Origin: Anabaena lutea FACHB-196 | GTDB lineage: Bacteria; Cyanobacteriota; Cyanobacteriia; Cyanobacteriales; Nostocaceae | Assembly (NCBI RefSeq): GCF_014698305.1 | Contig: NZ_JACJST010000029.1 | Span: forward strand, 1-64,000 | Reading direction: 5' to 3' | DNA length: 64,000 bases | Shown: piece by piece, positions 19,328 to 27,829 of the stretch | How the letters are laid out: each line of letters starts with the position of its first letter | Numbering within the stretch: position 1 is the first letter of the stretch | The notes under the pieces: generated by a model | Database searches by the model: none | Told to the model about the DNA's origin: nothing | The model's input: only the letters and a program-made list of their open reading frames with translations | Made by a program: the position numbers and the translations under genes

Positions 19328-20311
19328 ATGAATGCTGTTGCAGATACCCCTGAACCTCAACTCAATCCTGTAGAACAACCACCAGTCGTCCTAACTTCTG
19401 AGTTGCGAAAAGTCTATCGCACTGGGTTTTGGCTGAATCAAAAAGTTGTATCTCTCAAAAGCTGTTCTTTACAAGTTTACCCAGGGCAAACCTTTGGGTT
19501 ACTGGGTCCTAATGGTGCTGGTAAAACAACGCTGTTAAAACTTTTACTAGGAATTATCCGTCCTTCCTCTGGTAGGGGCTTATTATTAGGTAAGCCATTA
19601 GGCGATCGCTCTGTGAAGCAACGTATTGGCTATTTACCAGAGAATCCCTATTTGTATGACTATCTGACTGGTTGGGAATTTTTAGAATTAGCTGCTGGGT
19701 TATTCCAAATTCCCCAACGGATACAACGTCAACGTATTCCCGAATTACTAGAATTAGTTGGTTTATCCCCAGCTGATGCTCGCAAAAAGCTGATGCGCCG
19801 CTATTCTAAAGGTATGCTTCAGCGTGTTGGTATGGCTCAAGCATTAATAAATGACCCAGATTTGGTATTTCTAGACGAACCAATGTCTGGACTTGATCCC
19901 CTGGGACGCTACCAAATGCGTGAGATTATCCTTTCTCTCAAATCTGCTGGGAAAACCATATTTTTCAATAGTCATGTTTTGAGTGAAGTAGAACAAATTT
20001 GCGATCGCGTAGCCATCCTTGATCGAGGACAATTAATTTGCTCTGGTTCCCTTAATGAACTCTTAGGCACAGAATACACATATCATGTCAAAGGTCAAGG
20101 GGGTGACGGAGAAATTCTCAAAACCAGGATATCCGATCTAAAATTTGAGCCTGATGGTTCTTGGCAAGGCATACTACAAGACGACTACTATGATTTTCTG
20201 GCCAGTCTCCGGTTAATGGGAGGAGAAATCATCGCCATGAATTTATCCCATCAATCCCTAGAAGAGTTTTTTATCCAACAGATCCAAAAACAAAATCATT
20301 CGCTTAACTAA
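19328..20311 (+). CDS. ABC transporter ATP-binding protein
   Basis: The 327-residue protein has one nucleotide-binding domain: Walker A GPNGAGKTT (about residue 60), a signature loop YSKGMLQRVGMAQAL, Walker B LVFLDEPMSGLD and the H-loop FFNSHVLSEVEQICDRVAIL. A C-terminal extension of about 90 residues follows (YHVKGQGGDGEIL onward), as in DrrA/CcmA-like exporters. No permease gene is adjacent, so its partner and substrate are unknown. ATG 19328 gives an N-terminal extension (MNAVADTPEPQLNPVEQPP) before the core; it is proline-rich and may be flexible. Confidence 0.9.
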   Translation: MNAVADTPEPQLNPVEQPPVVLTSELRKVYRTGFWLNQKVVSLKSCSLQVYPGQTFGLLGPNGAGKTTLLKLLLGIIRPSSGRGLLLGKPLGDRSVKQRIGYLPENPYLYDYLTGWEFLELAAGLFQIPQRIQRQRIPELLELVGLSPADARKKLMRRYSKGMLQRVGMAQALINDPDLVFLDEPMSGLDPLGRYQMREIILSLKSAGKTIFFNSHVLSEVEQICDRVAILDRGQLICSGSLNELLGTEYTYHVKGQGGDGEILKTRISDLKFEPDGSWQGILQDDYYDFLASLRLMGGEIIAMNLSHQSLEEFFIQQIQKQNHSLN

Positions 20312-20815
20312 GAAGGATGGGATCAACAATTAAAGAGTCAAAATTTTTCCCATTACGATCATCACAACTGCCGATACCATTTGGGATTTGAGATTTTGGA
20401 TTATCAAAAACTTACTATATAAGCTTTTGAGTATTTTATTAGTCTCTATCCTTGTCCAAATTGGTATGAGAATATTACGATGTAACCGCGACTTATAATC
20501 GCTTTATTAACCTATGAAATTAGACTTTTAAAACATCTTCATAAAATTAAAAATCAACTTCTGGGAAATTTTGATTCTTGAGCATTGACTATTTTGACAA
20601 TCCTTGGTCTAATCATGGACAATCCATGGCTTCAAACTCATTTGGCTTTAAATTAACTTTACTAAAATTTCAAAATAAATCCCTAAGTTATATCCGGAAA
20701 ATCCAGGATTTTTCAGAAAAGAACAGTGTCGGGGAACTTGAATATTTAAGTATAGTCAACGGTAAAATGTCTAGACAGTACTTCACAGATAGTAGTTTCA
20801 TAATCTCAGGTAAAG
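20312..20815. other. Spacer upstream of the polysaccharide-export gene
   Basis: About 500 A+T-rich bases. One open frame of 81 codons (TTG start at 20578, overlapping the next gene by 8 bases) has no recognisable features and no convincing start, so I do not call it. The leader and promoter of the next gene must lie here. Confidence 0.4.
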
Positions 20816-22231
20816 ATGCTTAATATAAATTTGTGGAAATTTTTTACTCATTCAACTACATCTGTAGTTTTGTTAACGACTTTCAGTATCGCTTTGCCAT
20901 CTGTTAGTCTAGCTCAAAAATCACCAATCTCATCAAGCTCCCGCATCTCTACAGATTACTTATTAGGCGGCGGCGATGTTATCCGCGTCAATGTATTTGA
21001 AGTACCCGAATATACGGGAGAATACCAAGTTCCTCCTGGTGGGGCGATTAACCTACCTTTGATAGGCAGTGTATCCGTTCTCAGATTAACAACGGAACAG
21101 GCAGCGGACGAAATAGCTAGAAGATATAGTCGCTTTCTTAAACGTCCTTTGATTTCCGTCAATTTGTTGTCACCTCGTCCCATCAATGTTTTTGTAGCTG
21201 GAGAGGTGACAAGACCAGGAGCTTACACTCTCAACTTACAAGGAGGCAGCGGAAATACTCCAGGAGTACAATACCCAACTATATTAGCTGCATTAACTAC
21301 AGCCCAAGGGGTAACACTAGCAGCAGATGTGACTAAAGTTCAATTACGGCGGAAGATAGGACTTTCAGGCGAGCAGATTGTCAGTTTCAACTTAAAGGAA
21401 CTTACCCAAACAGGTACAATACCCCAGGATATTACCTTACGGGATGGAGACACCTTAGTTGTACCCACTGCTACAGAATTCAACATTGCAGAAGCACGCA
21501 ATTTATTTTCTGCTAACTTTGCTGCAAGTCAAACTGCACCCCGCACAGTCGCAATCACTGGTGAAGTTTACCGTCCTGGTTCTTATCTTGTCACCGCAGG
21601 CGGTACAGAGGGAGCGGGAACCGGTTTACCAACGGTAATGCGGGCGCTGCAACTAGCGGGAGGAATTACGTCACAAGCCGATGTTAGAACTATCAAGTTA
21701 CGCCGACCGACGCGAACTGGCACAGAACAAACTATAGATATCAATCTTTGGGAATTATTGCAGACTGGTGATCTTAATCAAGACGCGGTTGTGCAAGATG
21801 GAGATACAATTGTTGTCCCCACTGCAACCGACATTAACACAGCAGAAGCAACTCAATTAGCTACTACTACTTTGTCACCAACCAAAATTCAAGTTGGTGT
21901 GGTAGGTGAAGTTAAAAAACCTGGATTAACAGATTTACAGCCGAATAGTTCTTTAAATCAGGCGTTGCTTGCGGCTGGTGGCTTTAATGATGCTAGAGCT
22001 AGTAGTGCTGCTGTAGATTTAATTCGTCTTAATGCCAATGGTACTGTCACTAAGCGTGTAGTGAAGATAGATTTCTCAAAAGGCATTAATGATGACACCA
22101 ATCCTATACTTCGCAATAATGATGTTGTAGTAGTTGGCCGTTCTGGTCTTGCTAAGTCTGGTGATACATTAGGTGTTGTAGCTGGTCCCTTAGGTATTAT
22201 CTTTAATTTCCTCAGGTTTTTTGGACTTTAA
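20816..22231 (+). CDS. SLBB-domain polysaccharide export (OPX/Wza-like) protein
   Basis: The 471-residue protein has a Sec signal peptide (hydrophobic TSVVLLTTFSIALPSVSLAQ), then a Poly_export domain (YLLGGGDVIRVNVFEVPEYT, LPLIGSVSVLRLTTEQAADE). Three SLBB repeats follow: INVFVAGEVTRPGAYTL, VAITGEVYRPGSYLVTAGG and VGVVGEVKKPGLTDLQPN, ending in a hydrophobic C-terminus (LGIIFNFLRFFGL). OPX proteins form the outer-membrane channel that exports capsule or exopolysaccharide. Filamentous cyanobacteria often have several; here no glycosyltransferase or Wzc gene is adjacent, so the polymer is unknown. ATG 20816 directly precedes the signal peptide. Confidence 0.92.
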   Translation: MLNINLWKFFTHSTTSVVLLTTFSIALPSVSLAQKSPISSSSRISTDYLLGGGDVIRVNVFEVPEYTGEYQVPPGGAINLPLIGSVSVLRLTTEQAADEIARRYSRFLKRPLISVNLLSPRPINVFVAGEVTRPGAYTLNLQGGSGNTPGVQYPTILAALTTAQGVTLAADVTKVQLRRKIGLSGEQIVSFNLKELTQTGTIPQDITLRDGDTLVVPTATEFNIAEARNLFSANFAASQTAPRTVAITGEVYRPGSYLVTAGGTEGAGTGLPTVMRALQLAGGITSQADVRTIKLRRPTRTGTEQTIDINLWELLQTGDLNQDAVVQDGDTIVVPTATDINTAEATQLATTTLSPTKIQVGVVGEVKKPGLTDLQPNSSLNQALLAAGGFNDARASSAAVDLIRLNANGTVTKRVVKIDFSKGINDDTNPILRNNDVVVVGRSGLAKSGDTLGVVAGPLGIIFNFLRFFGL

Positions 22232-22247
22232 GTTCATTTAAGTTCGT

Positions 22248-22275
22248 AAAGAGGGGGCTGATTAATTCCCCCTTT
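22248..22275 (+). terminator. Terminator after the polysaccharide-export gene
   Basis: A stem of AAAGAGGGGG with CCCCCTTTT, about 17 bases after the stop, ends in a short T-run. The spacer that follows (22276-22842) holds the family 2 MITE-like element at 22538-22615 and nothing else recognisable. Confidence 0.6.
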
Positions 22276-22537
22276 TGATCAAGTAAAATGGTGTAATTTG
22301 TAATTAAGTTTTGTAACGGATATTTAAGTAAGTGGGCGTGAGATATGCTCAAAATGGCTGAGATTTGAACTTTTATATATAAGATTTAAGATTGCGAAAA
22401 AACCCAGATTTGTAAGGGTTTAGCAATGTGCTTTACCCCTATTACTTATAGAATCAAACGATTAAGCCATTTTTAGTAAACTATTACACATCTAATTTAC
22501 AAATTCAGAAATTTGATGTCCTGATATTTGCACTGTA

Positions 22538-22615
22538 ATATCATGTCCGCCTAATCATTTATCAAAAAAATTCTCCGCGTCAGTCTAAATGATAAGTATT
22601 CAACCAGACATGATA
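22538..22615 (+). repeat. MITE-like element, family 2, copy 2
   Basis: A compact 78-base copy bounded by ATATCATGTCCG and CAGACATGATAC, with CTAATCATTTATCAAAAAAA and CTCCGCGTC inside. It aligns over its whole length with the element at 25763-25842 in reverse orientation. Confidence 0.72.
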
Positions 22616-22842
22616 CTCAATGAAGGAAGGGGGTTAGGTCACGGATGTATGGGATGCAATCGAGAACTGGTATATTGCCAGCTGGTGAGTAAAGTGCTTT
22701 AATAGCGATCGCTTATAGTATGACCTTTTGCTGATCCTGCTTGTTAAAAAATTACGCTTTCAAACCATTTTACTTACAGTTAATATACGCTGTTAGCATA
22801 ACCTCAACAATTAATTTTGCCCAACGCTGAATAGGAGCATAT

Positions 22843-23691
22843 ATGGAGCCAATTATTGCTATAGTTTTAGCGCTTATCGGTTATGCCTTGGGATCTGCAA
22901 AAATGATTAATCAAGGGAATGAAGCCCTTGTGGAACGCTTAGGGCGGTATCATCGCAAACTTAAACCTGGACTCAACTTTATTGTTCCCTTCCTTGATCA
23001 GATTGTCATGGAAGATACAACACGGGAGCAAGTTTTAGACATCAAGCCTCAAAATGTGATTACTAAAGATGGTATTTACCTAGAAGTAGATGCTGTTGTG
23101 TATTGGCGCATCACAAATATTGAAAAAAGCTTTTATGCAATTGATGATCTTCAACAAGCATTATCAAACTTAACTACAACTACCCTACGGGAAGTTATTG
23201 CCCAAAATACCTTAGACGCTACCAATATGTCCAGAGCCGACATGGACAGAACCATATTAGACCAGTTAAATCCAATTACAAACGATTGGGGAGTCCAAAT
23301 TATCCGGTTAGATATTCAGAGAATTACACCGCCGGAAAGTGTAAGAAACTCAATGCAAGAGCAACAAGCGGCAGAAATTAAAAAAATGGCCTTGATTTCC
23401 GAAGCTGAAGGGGAACGACAAGCAGCGATTAAAAAAGCTGAAGGAACTAGGACTTCTATGGAGATTATTGGTGAAGTCTTACGTTCTCATCCTGAAACTA
23501 AGGAAATTCTCCGGTATCTTGTCGCTCAAGATTACGTACAAGCCAGCCAAAAGCTTAGTGCAAGTAATAACGCCAAAATTGTTTTTGTAGATCCAGCTAA
23601 CTCCACAGATATGTTTCAGGAGTTGATTGCTGAGTCAGTAACTCACGAAGAAAATGGCAAAACTTCTGGGAACGGTAATGGTGCTAATTAA
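22843..23691 (+). CDS. SPFH/Band 7 (stomatin-like) membrane protein
   Basis: The 282-residue protein begins with a short membrane segment (MEPIIAIVLALIGYALGSA), followed by a Band 7 domain (NQGNEALVERLGRYHRKLKP, GIYLEVDAVVYWRITN) and a charged helical region (MQEQQAAEIKKMALISEAEGE), then a low-complexity tail. Stomatin/paraslipin proteins oligomerise at the membrane in lipid microdomains and often associate with proteases or channels. No NfeD-like partner is adjacent. The start ATG at 22843 has GGAG in AATAGGAGCATAT just upstream. Confidence 0.9.
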   Translation: MEPIIAIVLALIGYALGSAKMINQGNEALVERLGRYHRKLKPGLNFIVPFLDQIVMEDTTREQVLDIKPQNVITKDGIYLEVDAVVYWRITNIEKSFYAIDDLQQALSNLTTTTLREVIAQNTLDATNMSRADMDRTILDQLNPITNDWGVQIIRLDIQRITPPESVRNSMQEQQAAEIKKMALISEAEGERQAAIKKAEGTRTSMEIIGEVLRSHPETKEILRYLVAQDYVQASQKLSASNNAKIVFVDPANSTDMFQELIAESVTHEENGKTSGNGNGAN

Positions 23692-23694
23692 TAG

Positions 23695-23822
23695 TTCATT
23701 AGTCATTAGTCATTAGTCATTGGTGATTGGTCATTGGTCATTGGTAATAATTATTCTCTCCCCATCTCCGCGTCTCCCTATCTCCGCGTCTTTGCGTCTC
23801 TCCATTGGTCACCTGTCACCTG
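23695..23822. repeat. Composite repeat: 7-base array plus short octamer array
   Basis: ATTAGTC/ATTGGTC units are followed by GGTAATAATTATTCTCT, then a short array of CCCCATCT/CCGCGTCT-like octamers, then GGTCACCTGTCACCT. The order and flanks are the same as at 14198-14612, but the octamer part is only about 50 bases instead of about 340. It fills the gap between the SPFH gene and folP. Confidence 0.85.
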
Positions 23823-23826
23823 TAAC

Positions 23827-24666
23827 TTATCGATAAATGGCATCAGCAACCAGGGCAACTTCACGCATTTCTGAGACATCGTGAACTCGGAGGATATCAG
23901 CACCATAAAAAATGGCTGCACTACAAGCAGCTGCTGTTCCCCAAACTCTGGCTTGGGGATCTGGTTGGTTTAAAATTTTACCGATAAAACTTTTACGAGA
24001 AGCTCCTACCAGTATTGGACAGTTAAGTGCTTTTAATGTTTGCAAGCGGCGAAAAATTTCTAAATTTTGCTCATAGTTTTTAGCAAAGCCAATCCCCGGA
24101 TCAATAATGATGTTGTCATGTTTAATCCCCGCCGCAATTGCGGCATTTATTTGCTGAGATAAAAAGCTATAAATATCCCCTATCAAATCCTGATAATCAG
24201 TTTGTTGTTGCATCGTCTGGGGAGTTCCCCGGATGTGCATCAACATAATTGGTACATCTAAATTAGCTACCGTTGACAACATTTCTGAGTCAAATGTACC
24301 GCCAGAAATATCATTGACGATATCGGCTCCAGATAATACAGCAGCCTTAGCAACATTGGCTCTAGTTGTATCTACAGAAATAGGAATTGCAATCTCTGGA
24401 CGGATTACTTGTAAAACCGACAGTACCCGGTCAAGTTCTTCTGTGAGGGTGATTTGTTCTGCACCTGGTCGAGTTGATTGACCACCGATATCAATAATAT
24501 CAGCACCAGCGGCTACCATTGCTTGCGCTTGGTTTAAAGCGGCGGAAACTGTGTTAAATTTACCACCATCACTAAAGCTGTCAGGGGTGACATTTAAGAT
24601 GCCCATGAGATAAGTTCGCTGTCCCCAGATAAAACAGCGTTCTCGAATCATTAATTGGTTTGACAT
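23827..24666 (-). CDS. folP: Dihydropteroate synthase
   Basis: The 279-residue TIM-barrel enzyme of folate biosynthesis joins p-aminobenzoate to the pterin pyrophosphate. Diagnostic motifs are YLMGILNVTPDSFSDGG at the start, DIIDIGGQSTRPGA, ISVDTTRANVAKAA, NDISGG and IIIDPGIGFAKNYEQN, ending with LRVHDVSEMREVALVADAI. Length is normal. tpiA lies upstream on the same strand, with a 96-base gap that contains a repeat hairpin, so co-transcription is possible. Confidence 0.95.
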   Translation of the reverse strand: MSNQLMIRERCFIWGQRTYLMGILNVTPDSFSDGGKFNTVSAALNQAQAMVAAGADIIDIGGQSTRPGAEQITLTEELDRVLSVLQVIRPEIAIPISVDTTRANVAKAAVLSGADIVNDISGGTFDSEMLSTVANLDVPIMLMHIRGTPQTMQQQTDYQDLIGDIYSFLSQQINAAIAAGIKHDNIIIDPGIGFAKNYEQNLEIFRRLQTLKALNCPILVGASRKSFIGKILNQPDPQARVWGTAAACSAAIFYGADILRVHDVSEMREVALVADAIYR

Positions 24667-24673
24667 AAGTTAC

Positions 24674-24725
24674 AATCCCGCCTCGGAATGAATTCCGAGG
24701 CTAATAGCCAAAGTCCGTTTTAACG
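24674..24725. repeat. Palindromic intergenic repeat
   Basis: A hairpin CCTCGGAAT/ATTCCGAGG is followed by GCTAATAGCCAAAGTCCGTT. A related, longer copy lies at 60004-60122. It is a palindromic repeat between tpiA and folP. Confidence 0.65.
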
Positions 24726-24762
24726 AACTAAATTGATTTGTTAAAAAGTTGTAAATGGCGTT

Positions 24763-25488
24763 CTACTGATAATTGACAATTCTGGCAAAACTATCAGCTT
24801 CTAGACTTGCACCTCCCACGAGAGCGCCGTCAATTTCTGGTTGAGCCATGATTTCATCAATATTATTCGGCTTGACTGAACCGCCGTATTGAATGGAGAC
24901 ATTAGGATTAGTCAACTGAGAGCGAATTAAGCCAATTACCCGATTCGCTTCTTTGCTTTCACAAGTGTCACCTGTTCCTATCGCCCAAATTGGTTCATAA
25001 GCAATGACCAAATTATTTTGATCAATATCTACTAAGTCTTTTTCTAACTGAGTGGTAATCAGTTTTTCGGTTTCCCCTGCGTCCCGTTGTTGTTTAGTTT
25101 CACCAACACAGAGAATGGGGATAAGTCCATGCTTTTGAGCGGCTTTAAGGCGTAGGTTAACAGTTGCGTCTGTTTCGCCAAAATATTGCCGTCTTTCGCT
25201 ATGACCAACGATGACATAGCGCACACCAATTTCTGTGAGCATGGGAGCGGCGATTTCACCCGTGTAGGCTCCATTTTCTTCCCAATGGACGTTTTGTGCG
25301 CCCAGTTGGATCAGGCTACCGTGCAAATATTTGGACATGACGCTTAAGTCAGTGAAGGGAGGACACAGTACCACTTCTCGTTCTGAGGGTGTTTCCTCCA
25401 AGTGGGGCAGAAATCCGCGTAAAAAGTCTTCGGACTCTGACCGGGTTTTGAACATTTTCCAGTTGCCGGCTATAACTATTTTTCGCAC
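24763..25488 (-). CDS. tpiA: Triosephosphate isomerase
   Basis: This TIM-barrel enzyme interconverts glyceraldehyde 3-phosphate and dihydroxyacetone phosphate in glycolysis and the Calvin cycle. Visible motifs are [12 protein letters not shown] (Asn and Lys of the active site), [15 protein letters not shown] (catalytic His), [15 protein letters not shown] (catalytic Glu and the mobile loop) and [10 protein letters not shown] prefer GTG at 25488, which gives 241 residues beginning VRKIVIAG, the usual cyanobacterial length. An in-frame ATG at 25533 would add 15 residues ([15 protein letters not shown]) and cannot be excluded. Confidence 0.94.
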   Translation of the reverse strand: MRKIVIAGNWKMFKTRSESEDFLRGFLPHLEETPSEREVVLCPPFTDLSVMSKYLHGSLIQLGAQNVHWEENGAYTGEIAAPMLTEIGVRYVIVGHSERRQYFGETDATVNLRLKAAQKHGLIPILCVGETKQQRDAGETEKLITTQLEKDLVDIDQNNLVIAYEPIWAIGTGDTCESKEANRVIGLIRSQLTNPNVSIQYGGSVKPNNIDEIMAQPEIDGALVGGASLEADSFARIVNYQ

Positions 25489-25762
25489 AGGTGATTTTGT
25501 CAAGATGCTAACGCTACTAGATGCATTTTTCACTCTACTACTTTTTAGGACACTCCTTGTCTACCGAGAGGGTAAAGGCTGCTATCTGAGTGTCTTAACT
25601 GTCGGGCTAGGTTTACAGTTCCGATGTTGTGGGGTTTGGGGAGATGGTAGAATGTCAGAAAAAACTGAGGAGATGGAAAGCGTTAGCGTAGCTCATCGTA
25701 GATATCGCTTTTTACTAAACCGATATTTTACGCCCTACTGATTTGGTTCACAATTCCCCTTT

Positions 25763-25842
25763 ATATCGTGTTCGGTTAAAGACTGATAATTAAGGCCGAC
25801 GCGGAGAGTTTTTTTGGATAAGTAATTAAGCGAACATGATAT
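25763..25842 (-). repeat. MITE-like element, family 2, copy 3
   Basis: An 80-base element; on the minus strand it reads ATATCATGTTCGCTTAATTA ... GTCTTTAACCGAACACGATAT, with inverted ends ATATC(A/G)TGTTCG. It is inserted right after the codons for DKAF of an hsdS remnant. Confidence 0.75.
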
Positions 25843-25966
25843 TAAATGCTTTATCGAGTATGGAAGGTAAAAGAGCATCAAGTTATTTTATTGCTTCTTC
25901 TCTGAATTGTTTGATTGTGTCTATTTTGGTTTGGAGTTCATCGAGGTAGGTATAGCTATATTAGTA
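25843..25966 (-). pseudogene. Type I restriction specificity subunit (hsdS) C-terminal remnant
   Basis: Read on the minus strand this short stretch gives YLDELQTKIDTIKQFREEAI, K, stop, then LDALLPSILDKAF. That is the conserved C-terminal helix and tail of HsdS subunits, with Glu changed to TAA. The normal end (KGEL) is replaced by a MITE-like element, and the rest of the gene is missing upstream. It is evidence of a former type I restriction-modification locus. The remaining sequence to 26114 shows only a small hairpin near 25990-26012. Confidence 0.65.
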
Positions 25967-26114
25967 CAAATGTAGTGATATATACTCTAAACCCTAACAC
26001 AGGGTGGGTTTTATGATTTGAGTCTATTTTTCTCCAGTCAAATACTAATGACTACGGTTTTACCTATTTTCTGTATCACGAATGATTTATGATTGCTATG
26101 ATAATATTTTTATA

Positions 26115-26571
26115 TTAACTAATATCTTGAATAGAAACTGGTTGTTGACGATTTTGATTTAAGAATTTACCAACTTTTGTCGGTGAATGACTCGAATCTG
26201 GTATTACAAGTTCATCTGGTTTGAAAATAATATCATTATAATTTTCCATCTGACGTAATTCCATAATATTACTTTTGATTTTATTAAGCTCATTTTCAAC
26301 TGATTTCCAGTCTAAATCTTCTTCTAAGAAGACATTTAATAAATTAACCCAACCACCCCAAAATTTTGATAATAAGAAAGAAGTTTTTGGTTCATTTCTA
26401 CTAGTTGGTTTATCTTTTTTGAAAACTGAGAACACAAGATTAAAATAGCGTTCAAATAGAATTATACTTTTTTCAACAAGAGTATCTTTATCAGATAACT
26501 CTGTTATCTTAGTAGCAAATAGTTTTTCAAACCCATATTTCTTAGACTTATTTTTTTCAATTCTATAGGAA
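26115..26571 (-). pseudogene. C-terminal part of an unknown gene cut by the IS630 element
   Basis: An open frame of about 150 codons (from SYRIEKNKSKKYGFEKLF to NQNRQQPVSIQDIS) runs out of the IS element. Its apparent ATG at 26624 and first 17 residues come from IS sequence. On the other side of the IS the frame meets a TAG at once, so the original gene was already cut or started nearby. The protein is Lys/Glu/Asn-rich and helical, without a motif I recognise. The region is very A+T-rich. It lies inside the span bounded on one side by the CAST-like end, so it may be a cargo remnant. Confidence 0.5.
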
Positions 26572-27717
26572 TAATATTTGATTTTTGAAAAAAAACTAAG
26601 AGATAATACGGAGAGGGTGTGCAAGTCTAAAGGAAAACAATGAGAAAGCAGGATTTAGAACAGGGGATGCCAGTGGTGGGTGAAGTCATCGCCGAACTAC
26701 AGGAGTTTATAGCTCAAAATGCAAATGCTCGTGAGGTGAGGAAAGGATTAGCAATCAAACTGGTTTATCAAGGTTACTTATATGAAGAAATTCAAACAAT
26801 TCTAGGCGTGTCACTAGGTTCAATAACAGGTTGGAAACAAGTCTACGAGGAAAATGGAATTGATGGGTTAAAACTAAAATACAAAGGAAGAAAAAGCTAT
26901 TTGAATACCGAACAGAAACAGGAGGTATTGTGTTGGCTTCAAACAAAGGATTATTGGGAAATAGGAGAGTTAGAGTATAAACTAGCATTTGAATATGATG
27001 TAGTTTACGAGACCAAAAAAAGTTATTACGATTTGTTTAAAGCAGCCGGAATAAGTTGGAAAAAAACCACTAAGTCAAACCCTAAAACTGACCCAGATGC
27101 TGTAGCGGTAAAAAAAAAGAGATTGAAACACTGTTGGAAAACAACAGTAGGGAACTTGAAACAGGTAAATTGAGAGCTTTACTAATTGATGAGTGTCATT
27201 TAATGTGGGGAGACTTAAGTGGCTATGTATGGGGTAAAACAGACCAAGAAATCGCAGTTCCAGTGGTCAATGAGCGAAAAAAACAGACATATTATGGAGC
27301 AATTGACTATCTCGAAGGAGAATTAATACTTAAAAGTTACGATAAAGGTAATTCAAAAAATACTATTGATTATTTACTTTATTTACTCAAACAGTCTCCT
27401 GATCAACGATTACTCATCCTTTGGGATGGTGCTAGTTACCATCGTTCTCAAGAAATTAGAGATTTTTTGGACGAAATTAATCAGGGACTTTCAAGCGATC
27501 AATGGAAAATACAATGCGTTCGTTTTGCTCCTAATTGTCCGATACAAAATCCCATTGAGGATATTTGGTTACAAGCTAAAACATGGGTTCGACGTTTTTG
27601 TGCGTTGATACCAACATTTTCTCATTTAAAATGGATGTTTGAATGGTTTATCCGACACACTACTTTTGATTTTCCTACGCTTCAGATGTACGGAGCTTTT
27701 TCAAAAATCAAATATTA
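26572..27717 (+). mobile_element. IS630-family insertion sequence
   Basis: A 1146-base element with perfect 21-base terminal inverted repeats (left TAATATTTGATTTTTGAAAA at 26572, its complement ending at 27717). The outermost TA is probably the duplicated target dinucleotide, as expected for the IS630/Tc1-mariner superfamily. It encodes a transposase in two overlapping frames. The element looks complete, so it may be recent. It inserted into a degraded region between an hsdS remnant and a CAST-like end. Confidence 0.88.
26640..27173 (+). CDS. IS630-family transposase, N-terminal frame (DNA-binding)
   Basis: The 177-residue frame has helix-turn-helix regions (AIKLVYQGYLYEEIQTILGV, SLGSITGWKQVYEENG) and a second winged-helix part (WLQTKDYWEIGELEYKLAFE), the DNA-binding half of IS630 transposases. 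A run of nine A's at 27110-27118 lies in the overlap with the next frame. A -1 ribosomal slip there would join VAVKKK to EIETLLENN and produce the full transposase. Start ATG 26640, 16 bases after a GTGTGCAAGTC leader inside the IS. Confidence 0.85.
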   Translation: MRKQDLEQGMPVVGEVIAELQEFIAQNANAREVRKGLAIKLVYQGYLYEEIQTILGVSLGSITGWKQVYEENGIDGLKLKYKGRKSYLNTEQKQEVLCWLQTKDYWEIGELEYKLAFEYDVVYETKKSYYDLFKAAGISWKKTTKSNPKTDPDAVAVKKKRLKHCWKTTVGNLKQVN

Positions 27718-27718
27718 G
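27134..27718 (+). CDS. IS630-family transposase, C-terminal DDE frame
   Basis: This frame carries the catalytic DDE triad: Asp in LLIDECHLMWGD, Asp in LILWDGASYH and Glu in NPIEDIWLQAKTW. The product is made by frameshifting at the nine-A run; the internal start at 27134 is probably not used. The stop TAG at 27716-27718 spans the last bases of the right inverted repeat and the first flanking base. Confidence 0.85.
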   Translation: MENNSRELETGKLRALLIDECHLMWGDLSGYVWGKTDQEIAVPVVNERKKQTYYGAIDYLEGELILKSYDKGNSKNTIDYLLYLLKQSPDQRLLILWDGASYHRSQEIRDFLDEINQGLSSDQWKIQCVRFAPNCPIQNPIEDIWLQAKTWVRRFCALIPTFSHLKWMFEWFIRHTTFDFPTLQMYGAFSKIKY

Positions 27719-27785
27719 TCCTATATATTATTCAATGGGAGGGTTAGAAGGCGCACTTCGTTCGGGACTATTCTCCAGTTTTTTC

Positions 27786-27802
27786 CTATACTAGAAGTAT
27801 AG
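27786..27802. promoter_or_regulatory. Perfect palindrome, possible MerR-type operator
   Basis: CTATACTAGAAGTATAG has 6-base arms and a 5-base centre, and lies 28 bases inside the CAST-like terminal repeats. Sites of this shape are bound by MerR-family regulators within an overlong promoter spacer. No regulator gene remains nearby, so this is a guess from symmetry and position. Confidence 0.35.
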
Positions 27803-27829
27803 TGAAGTCAAATCTACAGCATAAAAATA

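Noticed and set aside
20578-20823. 81-codon ORF before the polysaccharide-export gene
   Set aside because: TTG start, no recognisable features, overlaps the signal-peptide gene; more likely leader sequence.
25331-25741. 136-codon ORF opposite the tpiA start
   Set aside because: Most of it is the antisense of tpiA; composition is irregular and no family features are visible.
25985-26020. Possible decayed V-K CRISPR repeat (AACACAGGGTGGGTTTTA)
   Set aside because: Only a loose resemblance to the GGGTGGGTT part of such repeats, single copy, no spacers; better described as a small hairpin.
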